Shown here in pieces: positions 49,078 through 59,610 of a stretch of DNA of 64,000 bases (the first letter of the stretch is position 1; each line of letters starts with the position of its first letter). The stretch comes from Paraburkholderia franconis. GTDB lineage: Bacteria > Pseudomonadota > Gammaproteobacteria > Burkholderiales > Burkholderiaceae. The DNA is taken from positions 62,001 to 126,000 of the forward strand of contig NZ_WHNP01000011.1 in NCBI RefSeq assembly GCF_009362735.1, in the 5' to 3' direction. A program made the translations under genes and the position numbers. The notes beneath the pieces were generated by a model. The model ran no database searches, was not told where the DNA came from, and saw only the letters and a list, made by a program, of their open reading frames with translations.

Positions 49078-50016
49078 ATGATTCGACTCGATGACGTTCA
49101 GATCTTCGTGCATACGGTGGATTACGGCAGCTTCTCTGAGGCGGCGCGCCAGCTGAATATCGCGCCCGCACACGCGAGCGCATCAGTTCAGCGGCTCGAA
49201 AAAGCATTGGACACGCGCCTGTTCACGCGGTCCACGCGAAGCATGCAACTTTCGGAGGCCGGGGAGTGTTACCTGCCGCATGCGCGGGTCATGATTGGCG
49301 CGCTGGAGCAAGGCCAGCAGGCCCTGGCCAACGGCCGGGGGGCGCTGTCCGGGCCGCTGCGGCTGTCCGCCCCGTCTGACTTTGGTCGAAACCTGCTGTT
49401 ACCGTGGCTGGATGAATTTCAGCACCGGCACCCTGGTTTGTCGCTGCACCTGAAAATAAGCGACCGGGCGGCCGACCTCATCCGACAGCCGCTGGATGCC
49501 GTCGTGCGCTACGGAGCGCTGCCAGATTCGTCTCTTCTGGCCATGAAACTGGTCGACAACAATCGACGCGCATTGTGTGCCGCACCGTCATACCTCGAAC
49601 GGCATGGCGCACCGACCAAAGTTGAGGATCTGCGGCGACACAACTGCCTTCGGTACGTCTGGAGCGAACAGATACATGAACGCTGGCGCTTTACCCCGCG
49701 AGGCGGCGAGCGCACCGTGGCCGTGACAGGTAATCGCATCAGCGACGATGCCGATGCCGTTCGTCGCTGGGCCGTAGCCGGGGAAGGCATTGTTTACAAG
49801 TCGCGACTGGACCTCATCGACGATCTGAAGGCAGGTCGACTGGTGGAGTTATTTGCCCCGGAGGACTGCGAGCCTGCGCCGCTGCACTTGATTTGTGCTC
49901 ACCGCGCGCAACTGTCGCCGGCGATTAACGCGTTGCATACCTTCCTGCGCGAGTGCTGCGCTGCATTGCTTGCCAGCCATCCATCGGGGGGCACTCAGGC
50001 TGTACTCGCGATTTAA
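49078..50016 (+). CDS. LysR-family transcriptional regulator
   Basis: 312 residues. The N-terminal helix-turn-helix reads VDYGSFSEAARQLNIAPAHASASVQRLEKALDTRLFTRSTR. The effector-binding part has GPLRLSAPSDFGRNLLLPWLDEF and HPGLSLHLKISDR. It is of the DsdC/AaeR-like group that lies divergent to small oxidoreductase operons. It most likely controls the dehydrogenase and GlcG-like genes, through the 97-bp spacer 48981-49077. Confidence 0.9.
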   Translation: MIRLDDVQIFVHTVDYGSFSEAARQLNIAPAHASASVQRLEKALDTRLFTRSTRSMQLSEAGECYLPHARVMIGALEQGQQALANGRGALSGPLRLSAPSDFGRNLLLPWLDEFQHRHPGLSLHLKISDRAADLIRQPLDAVVRYGALPDSSLLAMKLVDNNRRALCAAPSYLERHGAPTKVEDLRRHNCLRYVWSEQIHERWRFTPRGGERTVAVTGNRISDDADAVRRWAVAGEGIVYKSRLDLIDDLKAGRLVELFAPEDCEPAPLHLICAHRAQLSPAINALHTFLRECCAALLASHPSGGTQAVLAI

Positions 50017-50238
50017 ATGGCCGCCGCCACGGCGCAACCGGACGTCTGAATCTCCGAATCCCGTTGCCCGCGAAGTTCGTCTGTTGGCCGGTTACTGCCA
50101 AACGGAAGGGGCAGGATTCGGACAATCCGAGGCAACTCAAGGAAGAGGGCTCGACCGAGTCGGCTCGGCTTTATGCGCCATGCTATCGTTGCTCGTACTT
50201 GACCTTCTCCTCGTCGCGACGGTGATCGTCGCGATGAG

Positions 50239-50646
50239 ATGATCGTGCATTGTGACTGCGGAAATTACGGGCCGAACGATATGGAAACTGTCGCGTTTAT
50301 CACGACTGAGAACGGGGACGACTTGATTGTGTCGTTTGCGGTCATGGACCCTGCTGATCCGACTGAAATCGAAAGTCTCACTCTTCTGCGCACGCCGAAA
50401 TACGAACATCTGCTGGGCAATTGGGAGCGAGGAGTTAAAGTTTCGTTTGAACGGTATGTGGAAGACGATGAAGAATTGCTGGAAAGACTCCAGCTTGACA
50501 GAAAATTAGCCGTAGTTCGCCTGACAACCAGTCTGCGGAGCTATGAGCTGGATCTTCGAAAGGTCGATGAGAGAGAGGTGAAGGCCATGCGAAGAGTGCT
50601 CGCACGGATGAACTATGATCGTCGGATTATGCTATCGGGCGTCTAA
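50239..50646 (+). CDS. Hypothetical cytosolic protein
   Basis: Up to 135 residues. An inner ATG at 50281 (METVAFITTENGDDL) is an alternative start. The content is acidic and mixed (PTEIESLTLLRTPKYEHLL, VSFERYVEDDEELLERLQL, YELDLRKVDEREVKAMRRVL) with no membrane span. Family not recognised. Lower GC than its neighbours suggests recent arrival. Confidence 0.55.
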   Translation: MIVHCDCGNYGPNDMETVAFITTENGDDLIVSFAVMDPADPTEIESLTLLRTPKYEHLLGNWERGVKVSFERYVEDDEELLERLQLDRKLAVVRLTTSLRSYELDLRKVDEREVKAMRRVLARMNYDRRIMLSGV

Positions 50647-51225
50647 CGAGTTCTTCGACCACGCGACCGCCGGAAAGTTTGCCTTTCTTTGGTGCGGTCA
50701 GTGACAACGCGCATCCAACATAGCTCATGGAGCTCATAGCTCGTCGTCACGCGATTACTAAGGACGTGACGCCTAACTCGACAGCAGGCAGGTACTGAAT
50801 ATCGTACGTTTCAGAAGCCACGGCGTGATGCTCGAACGGCGTGCACCCCTGGCGTCGTTCGCCGAGCACGTGAGTTTGACATTCGGGTTTCGGCTTCGCA
50901 TCCGTTACCTGGCCGCTCACGTACCGATGTGCACGTCGCGTGATCGGCCATACCTGACCTTCAGGTATCGCGTCCGTCAGGCCGTAACGAGTCGCTTTGC
51001 CGACATTCGCAGTTCGGTCGCGGCGAACGTCAGCGTTCACTGCTAGCGAATGCGTACTTGCAACCCCTATGCGCAGGTCGCAACTATGTGCAGATCGTGC
51101 GACGGCACGTAGTTGATTCAGCACTGGCACGGCTACTCGCGTGGTCGATCGGCGAGGACGTGGAAGTCTCGGCTTTGTCGCGGTAAGGATCAAAGGGCGA
51201 GCGAGATCGAAATGCAAAGTTCCGC
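50647..51225. other. Intergenic with doubtful frame
   Basis: About 580 bp. A minus-strand frame at 50747-51217 has no family resemblance or ribosome site. The left end of the IS6 element at 51226 should be here, but I could not define it. Confidence 0.35.
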
Positions 51226-51930
51226 TTATGTTGCGAGATCATAGAATTGATCAGCGGCAGACGGATGGGTTCCGCTAGCACACTTCATCTGCCCTTTCGC
51301 AATCATGTGCATAACCTCCATGCCGGCTAGAAGAATCCGGGCACAGCGAAAAGTCTTGAATCCCAGCATGGGCCGCGTGCGTCGCTTGATCGCCCGATGA
51401 TCCTGCTCGACCACGTTATTGAGATATTTGGACTGGCGGATCTTGATGGGGGCTTCACGATCGGCATTGATCGTTTCGAGCGCTGCAAGATTGGCGCCGC
51501 TCCTGTCGATCGTCACGGTGTCGGGTTCCCCGTTCTGATCGATCGATTTCTCGAAATACCGGCGCGCTGCGGTCTTGTCACGATGGGAACGCAGCAGGAA
51601 ATCGACCGTGTTGCCAGCCTTGTCCACGGCGCGGTATAAATATTTCCACTGCCCCTTGACCTTCATGTACGTTTCATCCATGCGCCAGCTCTTGCCGACC
51701 GGGCGCTTCCGACGGCGAAACGATTTCTCCAGTACAGGCAACAGCTTCATGGCCCAGCGGTGCACGGTCGAATGATCGACTGCAATCCCGCGCTCAGCCA
51801 TCATCTGTTCAAGATGCCGCAGGCTCAGCGGATACGCCACGTACCACCGCACGCACATCAGGATCACGTCCAGCGGGTAGTGCAGGCGCTTGAGCACCTT
51901 TGCCACGGCCGGATTAAGGTTCTGTTTCAT
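51226..51930 (-). mobile_element. IS6-family transposase, intact
   Basis: 234 residues: YPLDVILMCVRWYVAYPLSLRHLEQMMAERG, MDETYMKVKGQWKYLYRAVD (first Asp), TIDRSGANLAAL (second Asp) and YLNNVVEQDHRAIKRR (Glu). All three catalytic residues are there. It is the IS26/IS240-like branch and differs from the copy at 31381. It seems able to transpose. Confidence 0.9.
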
Positions 51931-52552
51931 CGATCAAAGCGTTCGCCTTCACGCTGCCAGCATAGCGGCTCGGCTTATCGCGACACCCATTAGCCGACCG
52001 AAGTCAAGGCACAAATTTACTCACCGCCCGATTGCAGTGGCGATGGTATTCTTATCGCCACTGCAATCGGGCGGAATTCTTTCTGTAACCTGCCATGCTG
52101 TCTGCCGATCGTAGTCGCATCCGTTTTCTCCAAACTGGTTGCGAACCGGATCGCACCAGACACCCATCGAGATCAAGCATGCCGTGATGTAACTAACGGC
52201 TGCCCTGGCGGCCATTGCCGCCCCAGAGAAACTACAAGGGCTTCTCCGTTTAGCACAAGCTCAATCGAAGTTGGTTGTTGATACATGTTGCAATGCCACG
52301 CCGGCGCGCGTGAGAAGGTGAAGGACTGCTGTACTACAACCGGTCATGTTGGACCAATGTCCGGACCCTGATGAAAGACGCGCGCAAGAACCTCATTCGT
52401 TGGACGGGATAGGAATCCCCGTTTCTCTGACAGGTATGCCTTGCGCGGGTCCAACCCGCTTCACATCACCGCTGGCAGTGCAAAGTGATCGTCTATCCGC
52501 TTATGGTTGCTGAAATGCCTTGAGCTGCTAATCCGTCGGACATAGTGTTTGG
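51931..52552. other. Intergenic with a 21-bp perfect inverted repeat
   Basis: About 620 bp between two transposase genes. The only marked structure is the inverted repeat at 52024-52074. Probably joined IS ends and scar DNA. Confidence 0.45.
52024..52074. repeat. Perfect 21-bp inverted repeat with 9-bp loop
   Basis: The arm at 52024-52044 (CCGCCCGATTGCAGTGGCGA plus T) is the exact reverse complement of 52054-52074, around GGTATTCTT. A cruciform or very stable RNA hairpin would form. There is no T-run. It lies about 95 bp upstream of the IS6 transposase start. Confidence 0.75.
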
Positions 52553-53578
52553 TCACGCAATCGCCGGTTCGTGTTTGAAAGCTTCGCCGTACTTGAGGGT
52601 TGCCCAGGCCATGCGCGCATTCTTGGCGGCGATTGCCACAGCTGTCCGCCAGTAGCCGCGACGCTCGATGAGACTTCTCACCCAGCGGCTGAAACGGTCC
52701 TGCTTGTCGCCCAGACTCGCCATCACGGAGCGAGCTCCGAGTATCAGCAGATTTCGGAGGTACGCATCTCCCGTCTTCGTGATGGCGCCCAGCCGTTCCT
52801 TACCTCCGCTGCTGTACTGGCTTGGCGTGAGGCCTATCCATGCGGCCACCTGTCGGCCGTTTCTGAAGTCGCGTCCGGCGCCAATGCTCGCAAGCAATGC
52901 GCTCGCGGTGGTCGGGCCAATGCCGCGCAGATGCATCAGACGTCGGCTGCGCTCGTCGTCTCGCGTGATTTCGCTGATTGCGCGGTCGTATTCAGCAAGC
53001 CGGGCTTCGATGTTGCCGACGTGCTCGAGCAGATCACTGATGCATCGTCGAGCCCAGCCGGGCAAGGCATCCAGATGGACCGGAATGTCTCTTCGCAGGC
53101 GCTCCGGGCTCTGCGGTAGCACCACGCCGAATTCGGAGAGCAGGCCACGTATGCGGTTGTAGATCGCGGTCCGTTCCTCGATAAAACCCTGACGCGTCCG
53201 ATGCAGGCAGAGCGTGGCCTGCTGGTGTTCGTCCTTCAGCGGCACGAAACGCATGCTCGGGCGGGTCACCGCTTCGCAGAGGGCCGCCGCATCGGCCGCG
53301 TCGTTCTTGCCACGCTTGCCCGACATCCGGTACGGCGCCACGAGCTTCGGCGCCATCAGTTTCACCGTGTGGCCGTACTGCTGGAACATCCGTGCCCAGT
53401 GATGCGCACCCGAGCATGCTTCCATGCCGATTAGACAGGGCGGCAACTGGGCGATCAGAGCGAGCAGTTGATCGCGTGAGACACGCGGTTTGATCAATAC
53501 TGCCTTGCCGGCTTCATCCACGCCGTGAACCGCAAAGACGCTCTTGGCAAGATCGATTCCGACAGTGACAACAGGCAT
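52553..53578 (-). mobile_element. IS110-family transposase, intact
   Basis: 341 residues from the ATG at 53578 (MPVVTVGIDLAKSVFAVHG). The RuvC-like DEDD residues are visible: Asp in GIDLAKS, Glu in IGMEACSG, Asp pair in GKNDAADAAAL. The C-terminal part has LRGIGPTTASALLASIG and QYSSGGKERLGAITKTGD with the serine of the second active site. GAGGGG lies upstream of the start. The complete frame suggests an active copy. Confidence 0.92.
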
Positions 53579-53880
53579 GGACTTCCCCTCTTGTTGGTGT
53601 TGGTGAACGTTCGAAACTTCATCATGGCACGTTGATGCCAATCTTGCGGCTTCCACCGCAACCACTGGACGGGGAAGTCCCTTTCATTCGTTGGTGCCAG
53701 ACGAGGTCCAATGGGTTTCGCAGAACCGTGGCTGTTGCTTGCGCAACGCCAGTCAATGGTGGCTCATCGCCTGGGCGACCCGATCATCCGCAAACAGTCG
53801 GTGGGGCAAAGGGAAGGCCCAATCAAAACCATGGCTTTGCACCAGTCGCAATACTGGGCTCGTTCCCCTTGCACCACCTT

Positions 53881-54644
53881 TTAGCCAAAGCAGCGGGTTA
53901 CCTCAAATGACTTGTGCTCCCGAAGCATGTGATAGCAGGCGCGCGCCAGTTTGTGCGCCAGCGCCTTGATCGCCACAATCGCGTTTCGCGCGCGTTTCTT
54001 GCGCTCGTAAAAGCGCCGGGCTTCCGGGCACGAGCGTATCGCGAAGTTGGCCGCCTCGACAAACGCCCACGCAAGGTCTGCATGACCGCGAGATTGGCTT
54101 GCATCGCGAGCGTTACGTCAGGTGCAAAACCGAATCCGTTCACCTGCGTGTCATCCAGGCGCTTAACCCGCTCGCCCTGCATCTGCCCACCAGTATGGCG
54201 TGAGAACAGATTCTCGATTGCAAGGATCTGGGCCGTACGACACTGCACCAGTTGGATCCGCTTGCGAGAGAGGTCCCGCACCGGACGTTGTTCTGGTGGA
54301 TAAATGTAGCCTTCAGGCAATAGTCCCAGACGCAGCAGCTGTGCGAGATGGGCGGCATCGGTGAAGTCACCACTGTATTTCAGTCCCTCGTACTGCCTGA
54401 TTGCCGCGGGGTTGGCCAGATGCACCCGGTAGCCATCGTCTATCAACTGATCCACAAGCCAGTACCAGTTATACGTTGCTTCGATGACCACGCCCACCAG
54501 ATCTTCGCGGTGCGGCGCCAGCGCCGCCCGGATCTGCACTGGATCGTTCGGCAACCGTCGCTGGTAGACAACCCGGTCAGCGTCATCGCTGACGACGACC
54601 ACACTGTTGTTCGAGTGCAGGTCGATTCCACTAAACTTGTCCAT
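53881..54644 (-). mobile_element. IS110-family transposase with internal deletion
   Basis: The N-terminal half is present (MDKFSGIDLHSNNSVVVV, VVIEATYNWYWLVD, KYSGDFTDAAHLAQLL). At about 54085 LAVMQ runs directly, with a frame change, into LAWAFVEAANFAIRSCPEARRFYERKK, normally the last 65 residues. The middle, with the catalytic serine region, is missing. The true stop is the TAA at 53881-53883. Inactive, and not the same group as the copy at 52553. Confidence 0.82.
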
Positions 54645-55002
54645 GCCGGCCTCCTGTGCGTCACGTCGGTGTTCGCACCCTGACTGTACGCCGGCCGTTC
54701 GATTCGAACGGAGGGAGGTCGGCTATATGATTATCAAAACCATCCATCGCTACGCTGGCTGGCAATCAACGCAGGCAGCCCGGCCTTCGCGTCGCTTGAA
54801 GACCTGCTTGAGGAAGCAGTATCGTTCGCGAAAGAGCGCCGGGGATGGCCGCACCGTCGATCCTGATCTGCATCAAGAATGGCTTCAAAACGTGAGATAG
54901 CCTGATAGGCGGGTACCCGCGCTTAAGCCGTATCTCAAACCGTTTGAGCACGACGACGGTGTGCAGTATGGGAACGCGGCTCGATCGATCTTTCATTGCG
55001 CA
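54645..55002. other. Intergenic with a weak small frame
   Basis: About 360 bp. A frame from 54727 (MIIKTIHRYAGWQSTQAARP..., 57 residues, GGAGGGAGG upstream) has no recognised family. A second frame over the same bases reads AINAGSPAFASLEDLLEEAVSFAKE and looks more protein-like but has no start. It may be a decayed small gene. Confidence 0.35.
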
Positions 55003-55800
55003 ATGGTTAACAGCCTCGGCTTTTTCAGAATCGGCGGCGTGGATTCGCACGATAATCCGCGGGCGATTCGCGCATGGCGCCATATCCGCTGGTTCTTGTG
55101 TGCATGGAGTCTGCTGGCCATTCCTGCCTTTTACGGTGGACTCACCGCGACCACCGGTGCCGCGCTTGTCGTCGCGCGAGTGCTATATCTGTGCATGTCT
55201 GCCGGTTTCGCTGTTTCGATCCTCCGGGTGCTGTACCTCAGCAAGAAGCCGAAGGCGCTGCTTTCTCATAATCGTCTTGATGTTGTGATCACAATGGGCG
55301 CCGCATTGAGTGCGGGATGGGGCACCCCGCCATGGCACACCGCCGAATGGGTACTGCGACTATTATTCGTGAGCCTCGTGGCCGTTCGGATCGTGCTGTC
55401 CCTGAAGAGCTTTTTTACGCCGAGCCGGCTTGTCTGGTTGCTGGTCGCGGGCGCTGCTGTGCTGGCAATGGCGGGTGCCGGTTTTCTGTGGATCGAGCCC
55501 CGGGTACACTCCTATGCCGATGGACTTTGGCTCGCGTTCGAAAGCAGCGCAACCGTGGGATACGGGGACATCGCGCCAACTACGCCAGCCTCACGCGTGT
55601 TCGCCGTATTCGTCGTGCTGCTGGGTTACGGTATGTTATCTCTGGTCTTTGCGAGCATTGCGGCGGCGTTTGTCGGAATAGAGGAAAGGGCGCTGCGACA
55701 TGAAATGCACCGGGACATCAAGCACCTGAACGAGGAAATTGCTCAACTGCACCTTGAACTTCGCGCATTGAGGGAAACACTGATGCGATCTTCCCGTTGA
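55003..55800 (+). CDS. Two-pore-type potassium channel (Ion_trans_2)
   Basis: 265 residues from the ATG at 55003. Several N-terminal spans, a pore helix and the selectivity filter SSATVGYGDIAPTT, then the last span VFVVLLGYGMLSLVFASIAAAFVG. TVGYGD is the K+ filter. The C-terminus is a short coiled coil (HEMHRDIKHLNEEIAQLHLELRALRETL), probably for tetramer assembly. It should let K+ across the inner membrane. No ribosome site is obvious, so the start may be elsewhere (a GTG at 54961 is in frame). Confidence 0.87.
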   Translation: MVNSLGFFRIGGVDSHDNPRAIRAWRHIRWFLCAWSLLAIPAFYGGLTATTGAALVVARVLYLCMSAGFAVSILRVLYLSKKPKALLSHNRLDVVITMGAALSAGWGTPPWHTAEWVLRLLFVSLVAVRIVLSLKSFFTPSRLVWLLVAGAAVLAMAGAGFLWIEPRVHSYADGLWLAFESSATVGYGDIAPTTPASRVFAVFVVLLGYGMLSLVFASIAAAFVGIEERALRHEMHRDIKHLNEEIAQLHLELRALRETLMRSSR

Positions 55801-56355
55801 GGGAACCACCGATGCAATCTTCCGAATACGCCCTTCTACGAGTGACATTGCACGGCTCCGCGCGAGCATGGGTGAAGAAACTCTTTCGAATAATCATTCG
55901 CCGCGAAAGCGCCGTCCCGGTATCGGGCGTGTGGCGTGCTCGTTCGTTGCCGGTTTTCGCGAACGCGTCATGTCCGCAGAAGCCCTGACAGCCGCGTCGA
56001 ACGTGCGCTCGCCGGCACGCTGATTGCCGCTGCCGGGGTGCTAGCGTTGGATCGCTTTTTGAATTCCTGTCCGAGAGGCACGCGGCTCGTATCGGCGCAG
56101 TCGATGATTGACAGTGATGAACGGAAAGGGACTTCGGATGCGGTTCGGGCAATCGAATGTTGCCAGGCCCGGGACGCCCATGATTCGAGGGACACAGCCC
56201 CGTAGAATTACCCGGGGAGTAACCTCATCACATGAGCCAGCACGCAGGCCAGGATTGATGAAGATCAGGTCCGGGCGTCGAGGTTGGATCATTCCCGGAG
56301 AGTCGCCCTCCTCATGGCGAGATGCAGTTACATTGCTGACGCGCGTTACTGTCAA
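55801..56355. other. Intergenic, no gene seen
   Basis: About 555 bp. The longest frames overlap one another on both strands without family resemblance. Confidence 0.4.
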
Positions 56356-56940
56356 TCAAGGCGTGCCTGGTGCGGGCCCCTGATCTCTGGCCGCCTTCGC
56401 ATCAAGATCGATTTGCCTGCGAAGTGTCTCGAAGCGTTCCAGTACATTGCTTCCAAAAAGTGGATCGGGCCTGACCGGTACGATTGCATCTACTGCAGCC
56501 CAGTCCTGTTCTGTCAGCAACTGCGCAGCGCGAGGCATTACATCGCGCTCTTCAGTGGAAAGGTGGTGACGATAGTAGACAAGGTACGTGGCGGTAGCTG
56601 CCTCGAGCGCGGCGCGCGGGATCACAACATCTTCCCCGGCTTCAATAACATGAGTCAGGAGATCATCACCGGCTGTGGCAAGCACGCGATGCTCCTGCAG
56701 AAGACGGTTCACCACCAGTTTGACCCCGGGATCCAGTTCAGTAAGCCGCGCGTACGCAACATCTTCCCGCGGATGATGAACGCGATCGGTAAAATTCCGC
56801 ATGTAGTACAGGATGTCGCCCATCAGAGCGTAATTCGGGGTCTCGCCCATGTGGAAGGCCGCAACCTGTTCTTCGAGAATGTCGAGTAGCCGGGCGAAAT
56901 TGAGGTGTTCGGTGTGCCATGCGGCAAGTGGGTCGGTCAT
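56356..56940 (-). CDS. Hemerythrin-domain protein
   Basis: 194 residues from the ATG at 56940 (MTDPLAAWHTEHLNF). The di-iron ligands are in place: His in HTEH, HHPRED, LLQEHRVL and YYRHHLSTEERDVMP. The domain fills residues 1-150. Such proteins sense or carry O2, or repair iron centres. It diverges from a second hemerythrin gene. Confidence 0.88.
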   Translation of the reverse strand: MTDPLAAWHTEHLNFARLLDILEEQVAAFHMGETPNYALMGDILYYMRNFTDRVHHPREDVAYARLTELDPGVKLVVNRLLQEHRVLATAGDDLLTHVIEAGEDVVIPRAALEAATATYLVYYRHHLSTEERDVMPRAAQLLTEQDWAAVDAIVPVRPDPLFGSNVLERFETLRRQIDLDAKAARDQGPAPGTP

Positions 56941-57490
56941 GGCGCGCTCCATGGAAATGGGGCATGTACAGATGACGTCTGGTGCGAAAGGCAGGGACAT
57001 TACTCGCGGCCCTGCGCTCGACACGCCCAGCGCGATCCGATGCAATTGGAATGCTATGGGATTCAACCGGAGAAAAACTGACGCAGGTCAAACCAACGGC
57101 GTTAGTGCACAGGGATCGTGCCTGGCCAGCTGGCCGGGATGCGACCTGGACGTCACGGGCGGGTCCTTGATGGGTCGGCGGCTTCACTGGCCGCGCAATC
57201 GCCGCGAGTGCGAATCACCTCGACCAGCTGCGAACCCGTTGACGGCATGCCGCGATCTCCTGGCGCGCACGAATGGAAATGCGAGGTACGCGGCAAGGCT
57301 GGACCGTCGTGCCGGGAAAGGGAACGGCCTGTCCGCAGCGATCTCTCACCCGATACTTTCCCAAATGCTCCCCGGATTCGGAAAACCCGATCGGCGGTCC
57401 AGATTGCTGCACATCTGATTGAGGTCAATTGCACCTGACCAGTTCCACCAATACTGTCTACAACCGGCCAATCATCGGCAAGGGGGTGAC
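56941..57490. other. Divergent spacer between hemerythrin genes
   Basis: About 550 bp. A TTGAGGTCAA palindrome at about 57418-57427 is the only near-regulatory feature; it is too short for a standard FNR box. No gene seen. Confidence 0.35.
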
Positions 57491-58066
57491 ATGCAAACGC
57501 CTGTAGCAAGAAATGCCGTACAGGTCATCGTCAGGGAACATCAGCAACTTTCGATGGTCGTTATGGGCATGCAACGTGTTGTCAAACTGCTCGGTGCTGG
57601 CGAAGACGCGCCCAGGCCGATGATGTTCCGGTCCATGCTGTTTTACATCAGCGAATATCCGGAGAAACTGCATCATCCCAAGGAAGAGCGCTATCTGTTT
57701 GCGCGCTTGCGGCACCATGCCGACGATCTCGACAAAACGATCGACGAGCTGGAGGAACAGCACGCTCAGGGTAAAGCGCGACTGCGAAATATTGAACATG
57801 CGTTAACCCGATACGAGCTGGCTGGCACGTCCACCCTTCCCGTGTTGCGCGAGATGGTCGAAGAATACGCCGCGTTCTCCGCGAATCACAGACGGCTGGA
57901 AGAAGAGGTTATTCTGCCTGCCGCACATCAATGGCTCACAGAGGCGGACTGGAACGAACTGGGTGAGGCGTTTGGTACAAACCGCGATCCGTTCGCCGGC
58001 GTCAATGTCGAAGCAGATCTCGGCCGCCTCTTTGCAATGATCGTCAGGGCCATCCGGGAACCTTAG
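57491..58066 (+). CDS. Hemerythrin-domain protein
   Basis: 191 residues from the ATG at 57491, preceded by AGGGGGTG. Ligands: REHQQLSMVV, KLHHPKEERYLF, EEQHAQGKARL and NHRRLEEEVILPAAH. The architecture is the same as that of the protein at 56356-56940 and the two are paralogues in opposite orientation. The TEADWNE...FGTNRDPF end is shared with the other copy's TEQDWAA...VRPDPLF. Confidence 0.88.
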   Translation: MQTPVARNAVQVIVREHQQLSMVVMGMQRVVKLLGAGEDAPRPMMFRSMLFYISEYPEKLHHPKEERYLFARLRHHADDLDKTIDELEEQHAQGKARLRNIEHALTRYELAGTSTLPVLREMVEEYAAFSANHRRLEEEVILPAAHQWLTEADWNELGEAFGTNRDPFAGVNVEADLGRLFAMIVRAIREP

Positions 58067-58106
58067 CTCCGCCTACCGATCCGGCGAGGCATCGATAGTT
58101 GAAATG

Positions 58107-58120
58107 TTGATCTGTGTCAA
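58107..58120. promoter_or_regulatory. FNR/Anr-type box
   Basis: TTGATCTGTGTCAA differs from the consensus TTGAT-N4-ATCAA at one base. It lies about 80 bp before the gene at 58201. Confidence 0.5.
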
Positions 58121-58200
58121 TGGAGCGCCATCGGTACATGTTCATGCTGGGTAGTAAGTGACCGTCAGCGGATCATCATCAGGCCCAGGAGGGAAGTATC

Positions 58201-58548
58201 ATGCAAGCCACGCACCATTTTCGCCTGGAGTTGCGGCACGCAACGATGCCCACCTATGTTGCAAGCTATCTGTTCCCGCTTCTTCTGTTCGCCTACGAAG
58301 TGCATCGTGTCGGAAGGTGGATTTTCGACAACGGACTGCATTTCTCAAACTACAGGTTTATGGGCTATGAGTATCTGCTCATGCTCGTGTTCGTCGCACT
58401 CCAGATCATTGTAGAAGCAGTCTTCCTCCTCGCAGCGCGGTTGGAGCGACATCACGACTTCGAACATCGAATTGCAAATGTTCTGGCTGGAGCAGGCTGT
58501 TCCGCTGGCATCCTTATTTTCGATCTTGCATTGCAGTACGCGCTGTAG
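58201..58548 (+). CDS. Small membrane protein, unknown
   Basis: 115 residues. AGGAGGG precedes the ATG. Three hydrophobic spans (YVASYLFPLLLFAYEV, LLMLVFVALQIIVEAVFLLAA, VLAGAGCSAGILIFDLAL). Family not recognised. The FNR-like box upstream suggests use at low oxygen. Confidence 0.65.
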   Translation: MQATHHFRLELRHATMPTYVASYLFPLLLFAYEVHRVGRWIFDNGLHFSNYRFMGYEYLLMLVFVALQIIVEAVFLLAARLERHHDFEHRIANVLAGAGCSAGILIFDLALQYAL

Positions 58549-59150
58549 AGTGCGTTGATGAAGGCATAATCTCCCTCGTGATAGGTCGTATCATATCCAG
58601 CAAGCGCCGGCGCGAGCATTCCAGACACGCCGGTGTGAAGCAGCCGAAGATGCGGATGAGCGAAGGCTCGTCGCATGAAAACAGTGGCGCAGGTCATTGC
58701 GCTTGGGCGATCACTTGTTCGCGAATAGCCAGTAATCAAAGCTGCTCATTCGTCACGCTGTGAATGAGTAGCCGGGATCACCATTGCGCGATGCCCGGGA
58801 GCGAGCGCCGGTATTGAAAAACTTGCGTAATTGCCAAGAGCAGGCGCCGGCATCTCCCGGTGGCTTACGACTCCCCTCTCGCCGCCTTCGAGACAATGGC
58901 CGATGACTACCCGGTATTTCGCATTGTACGGATGCATCCGATTGAGCCGATAGCGCAAAACGCCGCGACCAGCTCGGCAGGGGCGTACCACGTTCTCGCC
59001 CACAAACCGGCACGAAGCAGCGTAACAGTGCGGCGCATCCGGGGCAGTTCTTAGTCCTGGTGCAATCGCTGACCGTACCGTTTTACGGGGCGTTCACTCA
59101 CCCATTCATGGGTCATCCCTCTTCTGGATGGCGCGCGCGGCAACTGCCGA
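58549..59150. other. Intergenic, no gene seen
   Basis: About 600 bp. Both strands hold short frames only. Confidence 0.4.
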
Positions 59151-59545
59151 CTGCGGCAGGAGATGTCCGAACTGCGCCGGGAACTGGGTCAGGCGCAGGC
59201 CTCGCGATCTGGCCGGTGAACACGTCAATGCGATGCTCGCGGATCTGCGCGAGGCAATCGCGGCGTCCCGCAGCGATAGCGGGGTGCTGACTGACGCGCA
59301 CCGCAGAGCAACTGGCCGGCACCGAAAAAATTCCTCAAGGCGCAGAACGATGCCGTGCGGCTGCAGGCGGCGTCCGAGGCCGATGCGCTGCGCACCTGCA
59401 CCGGCAATTGGGCGAGCGGATCGATTATCTCATTGTGGACAAGGCCAGTACCGGCGCGCGCTGGCCAATCGTGCGACGCCGCGTAGCCGACGCCCGGGGC
59501 TATCGCGCCTTCCGCCCAACCCGTCTGCGCGGAAGTGGCGATGGA
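59151..59545 (+). pseudogene. Remnant of a coiled-coil protein, several frameshifts
   Basis: Successive frames read LRQEMSELRRELGQAQAS, then LAGEHVNAMLADLREAIAASRSDSG, then FLKAQNDAVRLQAASEADALR, then LHRQLGERIDYLIVDKA. Together they look like one long coiled coil, perhaps of the KfrA type found on plasmids, split by at least three frameshifts. The 5' end is not found. The family is a guess; the coding character is fairly clear. Confidence 0.5.
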
Positions 59546-59610
59546 TAGGTCAACCGACGGCGGCAGCGCGATCGGCGTTGTCCGGGGCGTCGTCGTGCGG
59601 CGTCAACTTA

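Noticed and set aside
50747..51217. Minus-strand frame of 156 codons
   Set aside because: No ribosome site, no recognisable family, and residue use like that of shadow frames.
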